The notes under the pieces: model-generated
Told to the model about the DNA's origin: nothing
Databases searched by the model: none
What the model saw: the letters and a program-made list of their open reading frames with translations, nothing else
Shown here: in pieces, positions 45,389 through 53,283 of the stretch
Layout: each line of letters begins with the position of its first letter
Position numbering within the stretch: the first letter of the stretch is position 1
Program-made: the position numbers and the translations under genes
Assembly: GCF_003600835.1 (NCBI RefSeq)
Contig: NZ_NQYC01000001.1
Coordinates: 558,001-622,000 of the forward strand
Source of the DNA: Bacillus sp. PK3_68
GTDB lineage: Bacteria; Bacillota; Bacilli; Bacillales; Domibacillaceae
Direction: 5' to 3'
DNA: 64,000 nt

Positions 45389-45556
45389 GTGATTACGCAA
45401 GAATCGCCTGAAGAATTAATCACTAGGATTAACAATGTACGTAGTTTAATGATTTCAACTGGCATGAGTAAAGGTCTCAATGATTATGAAACCTTAAAAT
45501 ACAGCGAAGAACTGGACAAGCTTATTAATGAATATCAATTAACAGCCTTGTCCTGA
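45389..45556 (+). CDS. Spo0E-like aspartyl-phosphate phosphatase
   Basis: 55 aa from GTG 45389 behind AGGAG. Two-helix Spo0E family: EELITRINNVRSLMISTGMS, GLNDYETLKYSEELDKLINE, with the signature S-x-x-L-D (SEELD). Such proteins dephosphorylate Spo0A~P and delay sporulation. It is oriented against the phage genes, with its own promoter-like TTGTATAAT at about 45335-45345, as expected for a lysogenic-conversion gene. Confidence 0.8.
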   Translation: MITQESPEELITRINNVRSLMISTGMSKGLNDYETLKYSEELDKLINEYQLTALS

Positions 45557-45798
45557 GCCTATAAAATCACAGCCATTAAAAAGTGTTTAAATTAGAGATA
45601 TTGTTTAGAGAGTCACATGAATCTAAGAACATAAAGTCACCTCGATCATTTGCTATTTCTTGTAGTATGAACACTAAGAGCTATCCTTATGAAATAAATA
45701 CACTGCTTTATTTCGCTTCTTTCACAAACTGCGACATTACATTTTATCTTCCATATTGTGGTATAATTAATATAAACAAGAAAGGAGTGAATAGATTC

Positions 45799-45990
45799 TT
45801 GGGCTTTGTTACATTCATTGCAGTTGTACTAGCCGCATTAATTGTTGACTTCTTCTGGCTTGATATAGAAAACAAAAGATGGAAATGGTTAAAAGGTCGT
45901 TCTAAACCTCAACAAGTTTTATTTTTTGCTTTCTTTATGGGGGCTTCAGCAATTCTTTATTGTTTGTTTGGTTATAAGTTTTTGAATTAA
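45799..45990 (+). CDS. Two-helix small membrane protein
   Basis: 63 aa. I start at TTG 45799, 11 nt after AAGGAG and behind an extended -10 (TGGTATAAT at about 45759-45767); the longer frame to 45583 runs through that promoter. Helices FVTFIAVVLAALIVDFFWL and QVLFFAFFMGASAILYCLFG flank a basic tryptophan-rich loop. Function unknown; expressed independently, likely in the lysogen. Confidence 0.55.
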   Translation: MGFVTFIAVVLAALIVDFFWLDIENKRWKWLKGRSKPQQVLFFAFFMGASAILYCLFGYKFLN

Positions 45991-46082
45991 CAAAAATAAA
46001 CTTGGGTCTGTCAACATCAATGTGCCGAAGAAGGTGCGACGAGTTGGCAGACTATTTTTATTTCTCTACGTCATAGTATGAG

Positions 46083-46390
46083 TCTATTACGACTCTTAGC
46101 CGCGTTTGTTCCCCTTCCTGTTATCACTGTATATCCTTAACAGGCTTTCCTCCTCCTCTCCTCACCGCTTCAGATTCTCATAATACCTTTTCATGAAATA
46201 CGATCCAGTGGCTTCCTTGCATATTTGATAATCCTCTGCTATTCAACATTCAATTACAACGCCATTGCTATGAAGCTCTCTAGATTTCAGTCTTAGAATG
46301 TTTTAAGCATTAGAGGCATTTGTCCAAACTTTAAGTAAAATAAATCAATACAATATATAAGAGATCTTTTTACGTAAAAAAGGAGGTATT
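46083..46390. repeat. Module repeat, copy 1: phage-gene fragments before a cargo gene
   Basis: About 300 bp nearly identical to 47131-47437. On the minus strand it codes the last codons of the DUF1064 gene (KPVKDIQ) and, further on, the tail of another phage gene (EDYQICKEATGS, MKRYYENLKR, stop). In this copy a TGG of that tail has become TGA. It leads directly into the cargo gene's promoter and ribosome site. Confidence 0.75.
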
Positions 46391-46393
46391 TGT

Positions 46394-46969
46394 ATGAATA
46401 ATAAAAATAAAAGTAATTCTCTTCCTTCTCAAAATCACTGCCTTAATGACTCTCTCATAATAGATAGCGTAATATGCTCAAAGAAAGTACAAAAAATCGC
46501 TGAGTTTGATAACATTGGTGTGAGTTTTGCGGGTGCAGAGGATATAAATATAGACGTGACAGTGCAAGAGGATCGCATTGCTCAAAACATCCTTGTAATT
46601 AAAGATAAAGTCATAAACATCGGTGCTGTCCCTGTAACTGTAACTGCTACTCCCCCATCGGGCCCCGGCTCCGCTGAGTTCTCAAGAATCTTATCATTTC
46701 AAGAAGAGACAGAATGTCCGGGAGCCTGTCCGGGTGATACGGTAACCGAAGCCCCTCTTCAGATAGAAGCTATCATTGCTCAAGCTATTCAAACCGAATT
46801 CGACGATCCTCCGTTCTTTAGCATTATCGTCAAGATCATCTTACAAACCACAATTACAGTTACTCGGCCAGTTATTAAATCTAAAGATGGCTGCTTTATT
46901 GACGTAAATAAAGATCGTTGTGCTCCTCTGCCCTCTTCGGTTATCCAGCTTCCTACAATCAATCCTTAG
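46394..46969 (+). CDS. Cys-containing cargo protein, paralogue 1
   Basis: 191 aa behind AAGGAGG. DSLIIDSVICSKKVQKIAE opens a domain that ends with KSKDGCFIDVNKDRC; the centre has EETECPGACPGDTVTEAPLQ with paired cysteines, and alternating beta text such as IILQTTITVTRPVI. It recalls SPOCS/DUF3794-like spore or surface proteins but I cannot confirm that. Its paralogue follows in tandem. Downstream DNA still resembles the last 25 codons of paralogue 2, so this copy seems truncated by an early stop. Confidence 0.7.
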   Translation: MNNKNKSNSLPSQNHCLNDSLIIDSVICSKKVQKIAEFDNIGVSFAGAEDINIDVTVQEDRIAQNILVIKDKVINIGAVPVTVTATPPSGPGSAEFSRILSFQEETECPGACPGDTVTEAPLQIEAIIAQAIQTEFDDPPFFSIIVKIILQTTITVTRPVIKSKDGCFIDVNKDRCAPLPSSVIQLPTINP

Positions 46970-47130
46970 AGACTAAGTATTATCTTCGTCGAGTTTTTCG
47001 GCTAAGAATGCAATTTTACTGGTGGGAAATGAAACGTTAAAAAGTTGGTTTCCCGGATGCAGACATTAAATGCAGATAAATCCTAGTTGGATTTATCTTT
47101 CTTCTTTCTCATTCTATTACGTAGTTTGTG

Positions 47131-47437
47131 TCTATCACGACTCTGAACCGCGTTTGTTCCCCTTCCTGTTGTCACTGTATATCCTTAACAGGCTTTCCTC
47201 CTCCTCTCCTCACCGCTTCAGATTCTCATAATACCTTTTCATGAAAGACGATCCAGTGGCTTCCTTGCATATTTGATAATCCTCTGCCATCCAACATTCA
47301 ATCGCAACGCCATTGCTATGAAGTTCTCTAGATTTCAGTCTTAGAATGTTTTAAGCATTAGAGGCATTTATCCAAACTTTAAGTAAAACAAGTTAATACA
47401 ATATATAAAGTACTTTTCATGTAAAAAAGGAGGTGCT
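47131..47437. repeat. Module repeat, copy 2
   Basis: Second copy of the 46083-46390 segment, 1,048 bp later. On the minus strand the phage-gene tail reads without the stop found in copy 1 (RELHSNGVAIECWMAEDYQI then CKEATGSSF). Confidence 0.75.
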
Positions 47438-47440
47438 TGT

Positions 47441-48130
47441 GTGAGTAAGAAAACTCAAAATACTGATCATTCCTCTCAAAATCAAAAATACTGTCCAAAA
47501 GATTCCTTCATAATAGATAGCGTAATATGCTCGAAAGAAGTACAAAAAATAGCTGGGGTGGAATTTTTCCAAACTCTTCCGACTTCTGAATTTGAAGGGA
47601 ATTTAAATATAGAAGTGGTAGTGCATGAAGAGCGTATTTCCCAAAATATCGTTGTAATCAGAGATAAGATCGTAAACATTGGAGTTGTCCCCACAACTAT
47701 AACTATTAGTGACACAGCCGGCTCCCTTGATATCCAAGAAGGGATACCATTTCAGGAAGAAACAGAGTGTCCGGGAGTCTGTCCAGGGGATGTGGTAACC
47801 GAGGCCCCTCTTCAGGTAGAAGCGGCTATTGCCCAGATTATCCAATACAACAACGCCGACCCGGGATTTCGGAACTTTAGATTTATCATCAAAATTATTT
47901 TACGAACGACCATTACAGCTACCCGTCCAGTTATTAAATCTAAAGATGGCTGCTTTATTGACGTAAATAGAGATCGTTGTGAAATTCCATTTCCTTCGAC
48001 TATCCAACCTCCTGTACTGTTTGGAGGTGCAACATCATTGCTTTCAAGCTTTTCGGCTAAGAATACAATTTTACCGATGAGAAATGAAACATTAAAAAAT
48101 TCGCCTCCCCCAGAAAAGCACACAAATTAA
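47441..48130 (+). CDS. Cys-containing cargo protein, paralogue 2
   Basis: 229 aa, starting at GTG behind AAGGAGG. Aligns with paralogue 1 throughout (DSFIIDSVICSKEVQKIAG, EETECPGVCPGDVVTEAPLQ, KSKDGCFIDVNRDRC) and has about 40 additional C-terminal residues. Probably structural or surface exposed, as suggested by the beta-rich text and cysteines; not a known phage virion family. AATACAAT ahead of both copies resembles a SigE-type -10, a weak hint of sporulation timing. Confidence 0.7.
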   Translation: MSKKTQNTDHSSQNQKYCPKDSFIIDSVICSKEVQKIAGVEFFQTLPTSEFEGNLNIEVVVHEERISQNIVVIRDKIVNIGVVPTTITISDTAGSLDIQEGIPFQEETECPGVCPGDVVTEAPLQVEAAIAQIIQYNNADPGFRNFRFIIKIILRTTITATRPVIKSKDGCFIDVNRDRCEIPFPSTIQPPVLFGGATSLLSSFSAKNTILPMRNETLKNSPPPEKHTN

Positions 48131-48244
48131 ATTGAAACAATTATTAAATCCAAAGATGGTTGCTTGACTGATATTAATCCATCTCGTTGTGAGGCGCCAA
48201 TACCTTTAACCCTTAGCCTTCCTGTACCACCTACAAATGGATAA
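48131..48244 (+). pseudogene. Fragment of a third paralogue
   Basis: Immediately after paralogue 2, IIKSKDGCLTDINPSRC and a Pro-rich end (LSLPVPPTNG, stop) repeat the C-terminus of the two paralogues. The N-terminal three quarters are missing. Confidence 0.65.
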
Positions 48245-48420
48245 TAATTACGCTATCTAATAGACTTTTAATACTTGAACATACTAACCGGCAAAATTAT
48301 TCTTTATGAAGAGATTAGGGATAGATAAGTCCTATTTGGATTTATCTCTTTTTTGCTCGTTTCTATTGCTCATTTTGTATCTATTACGACTCTTAGCCGC
48401 GTTTGTTCCCCTTCCTGTTA

Positions 48421-48864
48421 TCACTGTATATCCTTAACAGGCTTTCTCCTCCTCATCTTCTGTTTCTTACTCACATAATCCTGATACTCTTCCGTCGGCA
48501 AAAACCCCTCATGATCCGGACTATATGCAAGCAAGCTCAATATGTGAGGATATTTAAACTCAAACAGCTTCCGCTTAATCTTAAAAGCCTCTGTTTCCAC
48601 TCCCTTGATGTCTATCACTTCAATGCTGCCGTCCTTCTTATGCACTTCAAAATCGGCCACATACTCAATTTTCCGATGCGTTACCCCATTCTTCGTGAAA
48701 GCTTCTTGGAGCAAGTACCGCGGCTGGGTGCGGAAGAAAAGAATTTGCTCATTCGCCTGCAGCCGTTTCAGATGCGCATAATACCTTGCTTCGGCTTTGC
48801 TATCGAACGTGATGCCATCCACCACCACTTTCTTAGAACCATATTTTGACCTCGCTTTCCTCAA
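48421..48864 (-). CDS. DUF1064 phage protein (PD-(D/E)XK-like)
   Basis: 147 aa: SKYGSKKVVVDGITFDSKAE, EARYYAHLKRLQANEQI, YVADFEVHKKDGSIEVIDIK. The E-A-R-Y, D-F and D-I-K positions suggest a nuclease fold of the VRR/Holliday-junction type common in Bacillus and Listeria phages. Its 3' end is the source of the module repeats at 46.1 and 47.1 kb. Confidence 0.85.
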   Translation of the reverse strand: MRKARSKYGSKKVVVDGITFDSKAEARYYAHLKRLQANEQILFFRTQPRYLLQEAFTKNGVTHRKIEYVADFEVHKKDGSIEVIDIKGVETEAFKIKRKLFEFKYPHILSLLAYSPDHEGFLPTEEYQDYVSKKQKMRRRKPVKDIQ

Positions 48865-49049
48865 CTTGCATCCTTCCCAATGAGTTCAGTTTGCCGCATA
48901 GCTTCTCGCAACCTCTTTTTAAAGTCTGCATGTTTTTTCTCCCAAACCTCTTCTGGCATCGGTCCACACTTTGGACAAGGCTGCTTGATCCACCCAAAGC
49001 CAATGTCATTTGTGACTACATAAGTACCGTTGCATAAATTGCATGTCAT
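48861..49049 (-). CDS. Small zinc-ribbon phage protein
   Basis: 62 aa from ATG 49049 (GGAGG 8 nt upstream; the frame extends further to 49100 without a site). CNLCNGTY and CPKCGPMP form a four-cysteine zinc site, followed by a charged helix. Overlaps DUF1064 and the DnaC-like gene by 4 nt. Confidence 0.7.
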   Translation of the reverse strand: MTCNLCNGTYVVTNDIGFGWIKQPCPKCGPMPEEVWEKKHADFKKRLREAMRQTELIGKDAS

Positions 49050-49951
49050 CGTTTTAACCTCCAATCTATTCCTTCTGTCTCTAATAGGTATTCTCCGCAT
49101 TCTCCAATTAGTCGACTCGCCGCTGCATATCCAATCTTGTCAGCCAGCGTCCCTCGATCTTCATTACTGTTAAAAACAATCGGCTTTTGCTTACGGTATC
49201 TCTCGTTAATGATCGTGTAGTACATTCGTTCACGCGCTTCTGTCCAGCTTACTTTCCCGATGTCATCCCAAATGAGTACATCTGCCGATAAAGCCCCGTT
49301 TAAGAGGCGATGATAGGTTTCTCCCTCATCATCCATCTTCTTGGCTTGCATAAGCTCTTCCATGAACGACACATCCGAGACAACGAGCACATTAAATCCC
49401 TCTTTGATCAACTGTTTAGACAAAGCTATCTGCAAATGTGTTTTGCCAATTCCGAAATTGTTATGCTTTTGTTTCAATGCTGCTCTTTCCGAAGCAGGCA
49501 TTTCTTTCAGCCGTTGTTCTCCAAAAACGGCAATCAGGCCAAAATTATAAGCCGGAATGATTTTCTTTTTCTCATCACCTTGCTTAACGACCTTAAACAA
49601 GGACCTGTATCTTTTTGTTAATTCCAGCATGTCTTTTTGAACCGGTGATGAGGTTTCATAGTTTTCAAAGTTCGCTTGAGTAAACTCCTCTGGAATCATG
49701 GATTGTTTAAATCGTCTTCTCCAGGCTTTTCTCTCACGACATTCACAAGGCTTAGCAAATTCATACATCAGGCCGTTAGTGGCTGCTTCTTGGTAATAAA
49801 CTAGCTCTGTATCCTTGCAAATTGCACACTCATATTTAACCGCCCCACGCTCTTCTGGCTTCTTCCAGTTCTCGGTATACGTCATCCGTTGATTTGCCTT
49901 TGCTTGTAGGTCGGCCATAACTTCTGCGATGCTGATAAACCTTCTGGCCAC
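49046..49951 (-). CDS. DnaC-like helicase loader ATPase
   Basis: 301 aa from GTG 49951 (GAGGTG 6 nt upstream). Zinc-binding N-terminus (CAICKDTELVYY, CECRERKAW), AAA+ core with Walker A GIGKTHL, Walker B VLIWDDIGK, arginine RPIVFNSNED-type sensor. It loads the host DnaB-like helicase at the phage origin. Partner of the DnaD-like gene it overlaps by 116 nt. Confidence 0.88.
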   Translation of the reverse strand: MARRFISIAEVMADLQAKANQRMTYTENWKKPEERGAVKYECAICKDTELVYYQEAATNGLMYEFAKPCECRERKAWRRRFKQSMIPEEFTQANFENYETSSPVQKDMLELTKRYRSLFKVVKQGDEKKKIIPAYNFGLIAVFGEQRLKEMPASERAALKQKHNNFGIGKTHLQIALSKQLIKEGFNVLVVSDVSFMEELMQAKKMDDEGETYHRLLNGALSADVLIWDDIGKVSWTEARERMYYTIINERYRKQKPIVFNSNEDRGTLADKIGYAAASRLIGECGEYLLETEGIDWRLKR

Positions 49952-50603
49952 TCTCTTCACCTCGTTTTTTGTTAGGATTTTTCAAGATAGATTCCACGTA
50001 TTTTAAGTTGCGAGCCCCATATAAGACCGCTTCACCCATAGCATGTAAGACTAAGCTTTCTCCATAATCGTCAACTAGGCTCCCTAACTTATCCGCTACA
50101 AAGCCACTAAGCTGTCCAAACCCTTCTTGTTCATAAAACTGAAAAGGATTAACCAATGCGCGCTTATCTTCTTCATCTTCTTTATCTTTTTGTTTAGTTT
50201 TATTTAGTTTAATTAATGCGGAACTAACTCCGGAACTAGGTACGGAACGAACCTCGGCACTAACTGCGGAACGAAGTGCGGAAATATTTTCCGACCTTTG
50301 AGGAAGTTCGGAATTATTTTCCGTTCTCTCAAAAGAGATCATCTTGTAAATAGGTGCTTTTCCTTTTCTAGAAATAAAATCGATTCGTCCTTTTTGCTTT
50401 AACTCATTTCTCACTTTTCGGAGGGTGCGATCTGTTAATCCTGTTTTAACGCATAACACCGATTCAGCCACCGTAAATGTTTCTGTCCATCCAGCCTTAT
50501 TATTTATGTGCATGAGTGCGTACCATAAATTAATTGCTGATGGTGACAGTTCATTTATTTCGAGCCAATCATAGAATGCGTTTATTTCTTTAATGTAGTT
50601 CAC
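49836..50603 (-). CDS. DnaD-like replication initiation protein
   Basis: 255 aa. N-terminal winged helix (SPSAINLWYALMHINNKAGW, ESVLCVKTGLTDRTLRKVR), a low-complexity linker, and a C-terminal DnaD domain (QFYEQEGFGQLSGFVADKLG, ARNLKYVESILKNP). The linker holds repeated GCGGAACTA-type DNA (50220-50290), which in such genes often contains the phage origin. Works with the DnaC-like loader. Confidence 0.88.
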   Translation of the reverse strand: MNYIKEINAFYDWLEINELSPSAINLWYALMHINNKAGWTETFTVAESVLCVKTGLTDRTLRKVRNELKQKGRIDFISRKGKAPIYKMISFERTENNSELPQRSENISALRSAVSAEVRSVPSSGVSSALIKLNKTKQKDKEDEEDKRALVNPFQFYEQEGFGQLSGFVADKLGSLVDDYGESLVLHAMGEAVLYGARNLKYVESILKNPNKKRGEESGQKVYQHRRSYGRPTSKGKSTDDVYRELEEARRAWGG

Positions 50604-50605
50604 GC

Positions 50606-50770
50606 CTATCCCCTCCTTTCACATATAGCGAATCCATTCTTCACTCTTTTAATCACGTAGTCTGGATAACACTTGTTCATATACTGCAAGATTAGCTGTT
50701 TCAATTGTTCTTTACTTTGAGCTTCCTCCCATAGCCGCTGAGGAAGAAGAACGCGGATTTGTATGATCAT
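50606..50770 (-). CDS. Small phage protein (54 aa)
   Basis: ATG 50770 overlaps the nuclease stop (ATGA). MIIQIRVLLPQRLWEEAQSK, KQLILQYMNKCYPDYVIKR, ending CERRG; beta-helix-helix-beta text. The end of its own frame supplies AAAGGAGGGG, the ribosome site of the DnaD-like gene. Tight packing and composition argue that it is real. Confidence 0.7.
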   Translation of the reverse strand: MIIQIRVLLPQRLWEEAQSKEQLKQLILQYMNKCYPDYVIKRVKNGFAICERRG

Positions 50771-51570
50771 TGCCAGATCAACTCGCCAACCTCTATCGTG
50801 TCATTTAACTGTTTGGTCATTCGGCAGTAATCACATTTCTCACAACGAATAGGGTCTACTTTTCCAGCTTTCACTTCGATCAGTCGCTCCATTTTCATTT
50901 CAATGTATTCATACTCGAAGTCGAAGCGAGTTTCATCGAAATGCAGCACCGCTTTATTCGGTGGGTTTTCCTTTGTTACTGCAACGATATAAGGTGTATA
51001 TGTACTTCCTGTAGCCTCCTGTAACACTCTTCGATACAAAGCCATTTGAAGCACATAATCCCAAGCTTCCACGAAGGAAACCCAGTTATCATACTTAACT
51101 GACCAGTACCGTTTATAGAGGTCTTGTGTTGTTTTCAAATCACTAAATGTCCGGCGGCCATGATGAATGCTGTCCACTTTAATCTTCCAATCTGCTCCGA
51201 ATAAGTGAGCTGTGTAAATTTCTTCTTTCTCCCCTTCTAACGCAAACATAGCGAAAGGATCTGCTTTTAATGTTTCGATCATTCGATCCGCTGTTTCAAA
51301 GTCTGAATACTTACCGCCACGTGATTTGAAGATTGCTCCGTTGTTTTCTTCAATAAACTGTTCAAATGTCTCGTTACTTTCAAACGCTGCATGAACGTAG
51401 GAACCGACTAACAAGGTGTTGGAGTGGGGCTCTTGATAAGCCCCTTTTAACTCCGCCATTGTTTTTGTCTCACACTCAATAAAACTTTTAAACTGTGAAA
51501 CAGAGAAGAATTGTTGATCTGCTTCAATCGAATGATAGTTCTCCTTGGTCAAAGTCCATGTCTGCAGCAC
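50767..51570 (-). CDS. PD-(D/E)XK phage exonuclease (DUF3799-like)
   Basis: 267 aa from GTG 51570 with GAGGTG upstream inside the previous gene. FFSVSQFKSFIECETKTMAE, GSYVHAAFES, FGADWKIKVDSIHHG and TFSDLKTTQ provide the nuclease core (E, D, and D-x-K). CEKCDYC near the C-terminus may bind metal. Pairs with the annealing protein to form a two-gene recombination system. Confidence 0.88.
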   Translation of the reverse strand: MLQTWTLTKENYHSIEADQQFFSVSQFKSFIECETKTMAELKGAYQEPHSNTLLVGSYVHAAFESNETFEQFIEENNGAIFKSRGGKYSDFETADRMIETLKADPFAMFALEGEKEEIYTAHLFGADWKIKVDSIHHGRRTFSDLKTTQDLYKRYWSVKYDNWVSFVEAWDYVLQMALYRRVLQEATGSTYTPYIVAVTKENPPNKAVLHFDETRFDFEYEYIEMKMERLIEVKAGKVDPIRCEKCDYCRMTKQLNDTIEVGELIWQ

Positions 51571-52441
51571 TTGGCTTCACCTCTTCTTTCTTCTCTTCAT
51601 GTTTCTTTTGAGGTTCAGCGTCTTCTTGCTGTTCATTTTCGAAAGACTTAGCTAGTTGGCTTTGTTTCTTTTTCTTCGAAGCACTCTTATCAAACCAATC
51701 TTCCACTTTAGACATTCCGTCTTTCAGTGAGTTAAAGATCTTGATAAGTTCTAAGTAGTCATACTCTGTAAAAGCTTCCGCATTGTAGCCGAATCTTTCT
51801 TCAATCATGTCTTGTGTGACACGGTGTTGCTCTTTAAAAGCTTTTAACGCACTGGCTACCCTGTCTTTTAACGGTCCCTTGTTATTTCCTCGAAGTGTTT
51901 CTTCACATTCAGCAATTGCTTTATCGACAATGTCTCCTGGAATAATGCCCAAGATGCAGGCACGTAATCGGCGAGAACCGTCATTCGCTACTTTTTCATA
52001 GATATCCCGTGGATCAGTTAGCTGCTTCAATCCTTTTTTCGTTCCAATGCTGTGTTTCACAGTGAATGTTTTTTCTTGTCTGACATTCGTTTCAAGATCC
52101 CAAGCATACGCCATAGCAACCGATTCTCCGGGACGCTGCTCCAGTTCCTTTACACCGAATGAAATGTTTCCCCAGTTTTGGGCAAGTACTTCCGCTAAGC
52201 GAATAGAAGGTCCAGTCACCTTTGTTCCTCCACGTGGATATTGATACATGGCAACCTGCGCTAAGGCAGGTCGCTTGCAAGAATCTAAAATGCGCTGTTC
52301 TGACTGGAAAACGTTTCGTGGAAATTGCTTTGCCAGAAAGATTGCTCCTTTTACCTCTTCCATTTCACGGGAAGCGGAAACTTGTCCAAGTACTCCTGGT
52401 TGCTGCTGTTGCTGATTAAATTGTTCAGTTAACTGGCTCAT
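51524..52441 (-). CDS. Putative single-strand annealing protein
   Basis: 305 aa. Gln-rich start, central domain (KVTGPSIRLAEVLAQNWGN, YAWDLETNVRQEKTFTVKHS, LRACILGIIPGDIVDKAI), acidic Lys/Glu tail ending FDQGELSFD like an SSB tail. This widespread phage family sits beside PD-(D/E)XK nucleases and is presumed to anneal DNA, equivalent to RecT. The role is inferred from context. Confidence 0.75.
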   Translation of the reverse strand: MSQLTEQFNQQQQQPGVLGQVSASREMEEVKGAIFLAKQFPRNVFQSEQRILDSCKRPALAQVAMYQYPRGGTKVTGPSIRLAEVLAQNWGNISFGVKELEQRPGESVAMAYAWDLETNVRQEKTFTVKHSIGTKKGLKQLTDPRDIYEKVANDGSRRLRACILGIIPGDIVDKAIAECEETLRGNNKGPLKDRVASALKAFKEQHRVTQDMIEERFGYNAEAFTEYDYLELIKIFNSLKDGMSKVEDWFDKSASKKKKQSQLAKSFENEQQEDAEPQKKHEEKKEEVKPSAADMDFDQGELSFD

Positions 52442-52635
52442 TAAACGGCCTCCTTCATAATGACTGATAATAAATTGTTATATTGCTTAACGAGTTCCTT
52501 TAAATCTGCATGTGTACCTACTCCAGCAACGGCTTGACTGACTCCTATATACACAGAATCTAAAGCTCTCTTATCGTCCATATCCGGAAAAGTCTGTTTT
52601 GTTCGATTAAAGTGACTCTCTAAACAAATATCCAT
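52441..52635 (-). CDS. Small phage protein upstream of annealing gene
   Basis: 64 aa: RALDSVYIGVSQAVAGVGTH and LKELVKQYNNLLSVIMKEAV, helical. Preceded by GAGGAG and overlapping the annealing gene by one base. Family unknown. Confidence 0.65.
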   Translation of the reverse strand: MDICLESHFNRTKQTFPDMDDKRALDSVYIGVSQAVAGVGTHADLKELVKQYNNLLSVIMKEAV

Positions 52636-52708
52636 TCCAATCCGCTCCTCTTGATTCAGTTTTCAAAATCCGTTACAATAGAAACAATCCTATATTTTCT
52701 AAACATTT

Positions 52709-52736
52709 GACTCGCTTGGCAGAGCGAGTCTTTTTC
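52709..52736 (+). terminator. Plus-oriented hairpin inside the early region
   Basis: GACTCGC/GCGAGTC with T5 on the plus strand, just after the YqaI-like stop codon. No plus-strand gene leads into it. Confidence 0.5.
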
Positions 52737-52947
52737 ATTCCGCTGTTTTAAAGGTTGCCCCAAGATACTCAATTAAATAATCCTCCAAATTCTTTTCTAG
52801 GATCACTTCACCATTAATCTCAATAATGTCATCCCCTACTAAGATTTCATCACCGAAAGCATCCATACCAACATGTTCTGGCTGACTCATCATGTTTGCA
52901 TAACCTGTTTCCATCGTACGAGTAATTACTGGATGTTCGATGTTCAT
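52735..52947 (-). CDS. YqaI-like protein
   Basis: 70 aa from ATG 52947 behind AAAGGAGGCG; a longer frame to 53046 is not supported. HPVITRTMETGYANM, then DAFGDEILVGDDIIEINGEV and ENLEDYLIEYLGATFK match the YqaI family of the skin element. Function unknown. Confidence 0.82.
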   Translation of the reverse strand: MNIEHPVITRTMETGYANMMSQPEHVGMDAFGDEILVGDDIIEINGEVILEKNLEDYLIEYLGATFKTAE

Positions 52948-53046
52948 TCGGATCGCCTCCTTTTTACTAATAATGTGAATATTCCCATTAAAGGTAAAAT
53001 ATGTTACAATATTCTTGTTAGCCCATATGGCGGTGAGCAACTCCAA

Positions 53047-53283
53047 CTAGCTTGCCGCTTTTCCTTTTGAGGCGAAATAACGTTTTTTAGCTTCAAACTC
53101 TACTGATAAAAGTAAAACTGGATTATCCCTCATTTCCTGACAAAGCTTTCTTACTTCAGAAGCCTTCATTAAACGACTTGCTGATAAAGTGAAATACATT
53201 TTGGTCGTCCCCCATTTGAATGATTCTCTTTCTCTCATCTGATTGATAAGTCTACTTATAACAGCCACCCTTTTGCCTTCCAT
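53047..53283 (-). CDS. Hypothetical early phage protein
   Basis: 78 aa, basic, helical (KRVAVISRLINQMRERE, ASEVRKLCQEMRDNPVL). Overlaps the previous gene by 28 nt. A later start is possible. No family recognised. Confidence 0.5.
   Translation of the reverse strand: MEGKRVAVISRLINQMRERESFKWGTTKMYFTLSASRLMKASEVRKLCQEMRDNPVLLLSVEFEAKKRYFASKGKAAS

Noticed and set aside
45583-45798. N-terminal 72 codons of the long frame before the two-helix protein
   Set aside because: The frame crosses an extended -10 promoter; the TTG at 45799 behind AAGGAG is the better start.
46083-47437. The two 300-bp repeats as insertion-sequence ends
   Set aside because: They contain phage-gene tails, have no terminal inverted repeats and no transposase; duplication fits better.
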